DNA from: Methylobacteriaceae bacterium
GTDB lineage: Bacteria; Pseudomonadota; Alphaproteobacteria; Rhizobiales; Beijerinckiaceae
Assembly (NCBI GenBank): GCA_019247255.1
Contig: JAFAPJ010000504.1
Span: 1-6,676 of the forward strand
DNA: 6,676 nt
Direction of reading: 5' to 3'
The notes below the pieces were generated by a model, which did no database searches, had not been told where the DNA came from, and saw nothing but the letters and a program-made list of their open reading frames with translations. The position numbers and the translations under genes are program-made. Positions 5,078 through 6,676 of the stretch are shown here, one piece after another; position 1 is the stretch's first letter; each line of letters starts with the position of its first letter.

Positions 5078-5224
5078 TTACACGCTCAGCAAGCTCGCCA
5101 GCGCCGAGGCCTCGCAGAGCGTGCAGAGGCTGATGAGCGAGGCCGCGAAGAAGGGGAAGCGGTAGTCGATCCCGAGCTCGGCCTGCTCGGTGCGGATGGT
5201 GGAGTGAGAGTTCCGGGTAACCAT
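5078..5224 (-). CDS. Small hydrophobic protein of 48 aa, unknown function
   Basis: The ORF starts at ATG 5224 and ends with TAA at 5080-5078. The product has a polar N-terminal half ([21 protein letters not shown]) and a hydrophobic C-terminal half from about residue 23 ([19 protein letters not shown] then LASLLSV). That half could be one membrane segment, interrupted by a glutamate at 38, with C34 and C37 spaced as CTLC. A GGAGGT Shine-Dalgarno lies four bases before the ATG, the strongest translation signal on this side of the window. Third codon positions are almost all G or C. A competing 33-codon plus-strand ORF at 5064-5165 shares the same third-position register but has no Shine-Dalgarno, so I prefer this one. 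It is divergent from pccB across 140 bp. I do not recognise the family; it could be a small membrane protein or a leader peptide. Confidence 0.6.
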   Translation of the reverse strand: MVTRNSHSTIRTEQAELGIDYRFPFFAASLISLCTLCEASALASLLSV

Positions 5225-5228
5225 GGCG

Positions 5229-5234
5229 ACCTCC
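5229..5234 (-). promoter_or_regulatory. Strong Shine-Dalgarno GGAGGT for the 48-aa small ORF
   Basis: On the minus strand GGAGGT precedes the ATG at 5224 by four bases. It decides the start of the small ORF over the longer frame that opens at 5293 and supports translation of an ORF otherwise too short to call with confidence. Confidence 0.65.
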
Positions 5235-5308
5235 GTCTCGATCACCCCGTCACCATGCGCCTTCGCTCCGCACCCCGGTGTGCGCCGACGCACGCGTCCC
5301 GCGCCGGT

Positions 5309-5336
5309 TTGACCGTCCGGGGCGCCATGCTACGGC
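5309..5336 (+). promoter_or_regulatory. Candidate promoter for pccB
   Basis: TTGACC (5309-5314) matches five of six bases of the -35 consensus; TACGGC (5331-5336) follows after 16 bp and is a poor -10. The start would be near 5343, about 22 bases before the pccB ATG. A GC-rich inverted pair, GGGGCG (5319-5324) with CGCCCC on the right near 5337-5342, spans the -10 and could form a structure around the start point. Confidence 0.4.
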
Positions 5337-5364
5337 GCGCCCCGACGGCAAAGGTTCGGGGTCC

Positions 5365-6676
5365 ATGGACGACATGCTCGCGCTCCTCGCGGAGCGCCGC
5401 GACAAGGCTCGGCTCGGGGGAGGGGAGCGGCGCATCGAGGCGCAGCACGCCCGGGGCAAGCTGACCGCGCGCGAGCGGATCGACCTCCTGCTCGACCACG
5501 GCTCCTTCGAGGAGTTCGACACCTTCGTGCAGCACGGCTGCACGGATTTCGGCATGGCCGAGAACCGAGTCCCGGGCGACGGCGTCGTGACCGGCTGGGG
5601 CACGGTCAACGGCCGCACGGTCTTCGTGTTCTCCAAGGACTTCACGGTGTTCGGCGGCTCGCTCTCGGAGGCGCATGCCCGCAAGATCACCAAGGTGCAG
5701 GACATGGCCTTGAAGGCGAGGGCGCCGATCATCGGGCTCTTCGATGCCGGCGGCGCCCGCATCCAGGAAGGCGTCGCCTCGCTCGCCGGCTACGGCGACG
5801 TGTTCTTCCGCAATGTCCAGGCCTCCGGCGTCATCCCGCAGATCTCGCTCATCATGGGGCCGTGCGCGGGCGGCGACGTCTATTCGCCCGCGATGACGGA
5901 TTTCATCTTCATGGTGCGGGACACGAGCTACATGTTCGTGACCGGGCCTGAGGTCGTGAAGACCGTCACGAACGAGGTCGTGACCGCCGAGGAGCTCGGC
6001 GGCGCGAAGGTCCACACGACCCGCTCCTCCATCGCGGACGGGGCCTACGACAACGACGTCGAGGCGCTCCTCCAGATGCGCCGGCTCCTCGACTTTCTGC
6101 CCGCCTGCAACACCTCGGGCGTGCCGCAATGGGAAAGCTTTGACGATCCGGTCCGCGACGACCCCTCGCTCGACACGCTCGTCCCGGCGAACCCGAACAA
6201 GCCCTACGACATGAAGGAGCTGATCCTGAAGGTCGTGGACGAGGGCGACTTCTTTGAGATCCAGGGCGCCTTCGCCAAGAACATCGTCACGGGCTTCGGC
6301 CGGATCGAGGGCCGGACGGTCGGAATCGTGGCGAACCAGCCGATGGTGCTCGCCGGCGTCCTCGACGCGGACGCCTCGCGCAAGGCCGCGCGGTTCGTGC
6401 GCTTCTGCGACGCGTTCGAGATTCCGATCGTCACCTTCGTGGACGTGCCGGGCTTCCTGCCCGGGACCGCCCAGGAATATGGTGGGCTCATCAAGCACGG
6501 CGCGAAGCTGCTCTACGCCTTCACGGAGGCGACGGTGCCGCTCGTGACCGTTATCACCCGCAAGGCCTTCGGCGGCGCCTACGTGGTCATGGCGTCCAAG
6601 CATGTCGGGGGCGACATCAACTACGCCTGGCCGACCGCGCAGATCGCCGTCATGGGCGCCAAGGGCGCGGTTGAAA
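5365..6676 (+). CDS. pccB: Propionyl-CoA carboxylase beta subunit (carboxyltransferase), C-terminus cut off by window
   Basis: The 437 visible codons are most of a protein usually about 510 residues long. PccB moves the carboxyl group from biotin on the alpha subunit to propionyl-CoA, giving (S)-methylmalonyl-CoA for the methylmalonyl/ethylmalonyl-CoA routes. It acts in the cytoplasm as an alpha6-beta6 complex. N-terminal marks are the leader [20 protein letters not shown] (residues 17-36), [17 protein letters not shown] (89-105) and the acyl-CoA oxyanion loop [10 protein letters not shown] (127-136). [17 protein letters not shown] and [13 protein letters not shown] follow. The second lobe has [51 protein letters not shown] and [19 protein letters not shown]. 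Residue 407, just after GGAY, is Val where PCC enzymes usually have Asp. The ATG at 5365 has AAAGG about ten bases upstream. No alpha or biotin-carrier gene is in the window. Family certain; strict substrate less so. Confidence 0.95.
   Translation, partial: MDDMLALLAERRDKARLGGGERRIEAQHARGKLTARERIDLLLDHGSFEEFDTFVQHGCTDFGMAENRVPGDGVVTGWGTVNGRTVFVFSKDFTVFGGSLSEAHARKITKVQDMALKARAPIIGLFDAGGARIQEGVASLAGYGDVFFRNVQASGVIPQISLIMGPCAGGDVYSPAMTDFIFMVRDTSYMFVTGPEVVKTVTNEVVTAEELGGAKVHTTRSSIADGAYDNDVEALLQMRRLLDFLPACNTSGVPQWESFDDPVRDDPSLDTLVPANPNKPYDMKELILKVVDEGDFFEIQGAFAKNIVTGFGRIEGRTVGIVANQPMVLAGVLDADASRKAARFVRFCDAFEIPIVTFVDVPGFLPGTAQEYGGLIKHGAKLLYAFTEATVPLVTVITRKAFGGAYVVMASKHVGGDINYAWPTAQIAVMGAKGAVE

Noticed and set aside
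4680..5165. 161-codon plus-strand open frame over the intergenic region
   Set aside because: No recognisable domain, no Shine-Dalgarno at its start, mixed composition, and it runs antisense through the CNBD promoter and the small ORF.
5242..6603. 453-codon minus-strand open frame
   Set aside because: It is antisense to pccB, whose sense frame is unmistakable. The His/Asp/Arg-rich product is the usual mirror of a GC-rich gene.

Overview
The window is GC-rich (roughly 70-80% in most coding stretches, third codon positions nearly all G or C) and carries gene families and gene pairings typical of Alphaproteobacteria, order Hyphomicrobiales/Rhizobiales. The ATP12 chaperone, an EipB/DUF1849 envelope protein, and the ridA - GDPD - FemAB-like cluster point to a Methylobacteriaceae-like lineage. 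The assignment to group is inferred from gene content. No plasmid, phage, CRISPR or RNA gene is visible.

Layout. (a) Positions 1-1413, minus strand: a tightly coupled operon read right to left, with a RidA-family deaminase, a glycerophosphodiester phosphodiesterase (4-bp GTGA overlap), and the N-terminal 78 codons of a PF04339 (DUF482/FemAB-like acyltransferase) protein that runs off the left edge. (b) 1414-1527: a 114-bp divergent control region with a 14-bp perfect GC palindrome. (c) 1528-4270, plus strand: a probable operon of eipB, a secreted Pro/Ala-rich protein with one PsiF-like Cys motif, a HAD phosphatase and the F1-ATPase assembly chaperone ATP12. Spacings are 36 bp, 3 bp and an 8-bp overlap. 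(d) 4271-5224, minus strand: an insert of lower GC (about 56% in the gene) with a stand-alone cyclic-nucleotide-binding-domain protein, its own promoter, a roughly 400-bp intergenic stretch, and a 48-codon small ORF with a strong Shine-Dalgarno sequence. (e) 5365-6676, plus strand: the first 437 codons of the propionyl-CoA carboxylase beta subunit (pccB), cut by the right edge.

How the genes work together. The two envelope genes in the plus operon (eipB and the PsiF-like protein) sit upstream of cytoplasmic housekeeping genes (HAD, ATP12). The minus operon combines metabolite repair (RidA), phospholipid-headgroup turnover (GDPD) and a putative acyl/aminoacyl transferase. PccB makes (S)-methylmalonyl-CoA with a biotinylated alpha subunit that is not in the window. 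In many relatives ATP12 and pccB lie close together, as I recall, so the low-GC block between them may be an insertion.

Most of the window is ordinary accessory-to-core chromosome. The points most worth a second look are: the CNBD protein, whose phosphate-binding cassette has Phe where Glu is expected; the 9-bp inverted repeat flanking its promoter; the 48-aa hydrophobic small ORF; and a Val in PccB at a position usually held by Asp and linked to acyl-CoA choice. I see no clear candidate for a wholly new multi-gene system.
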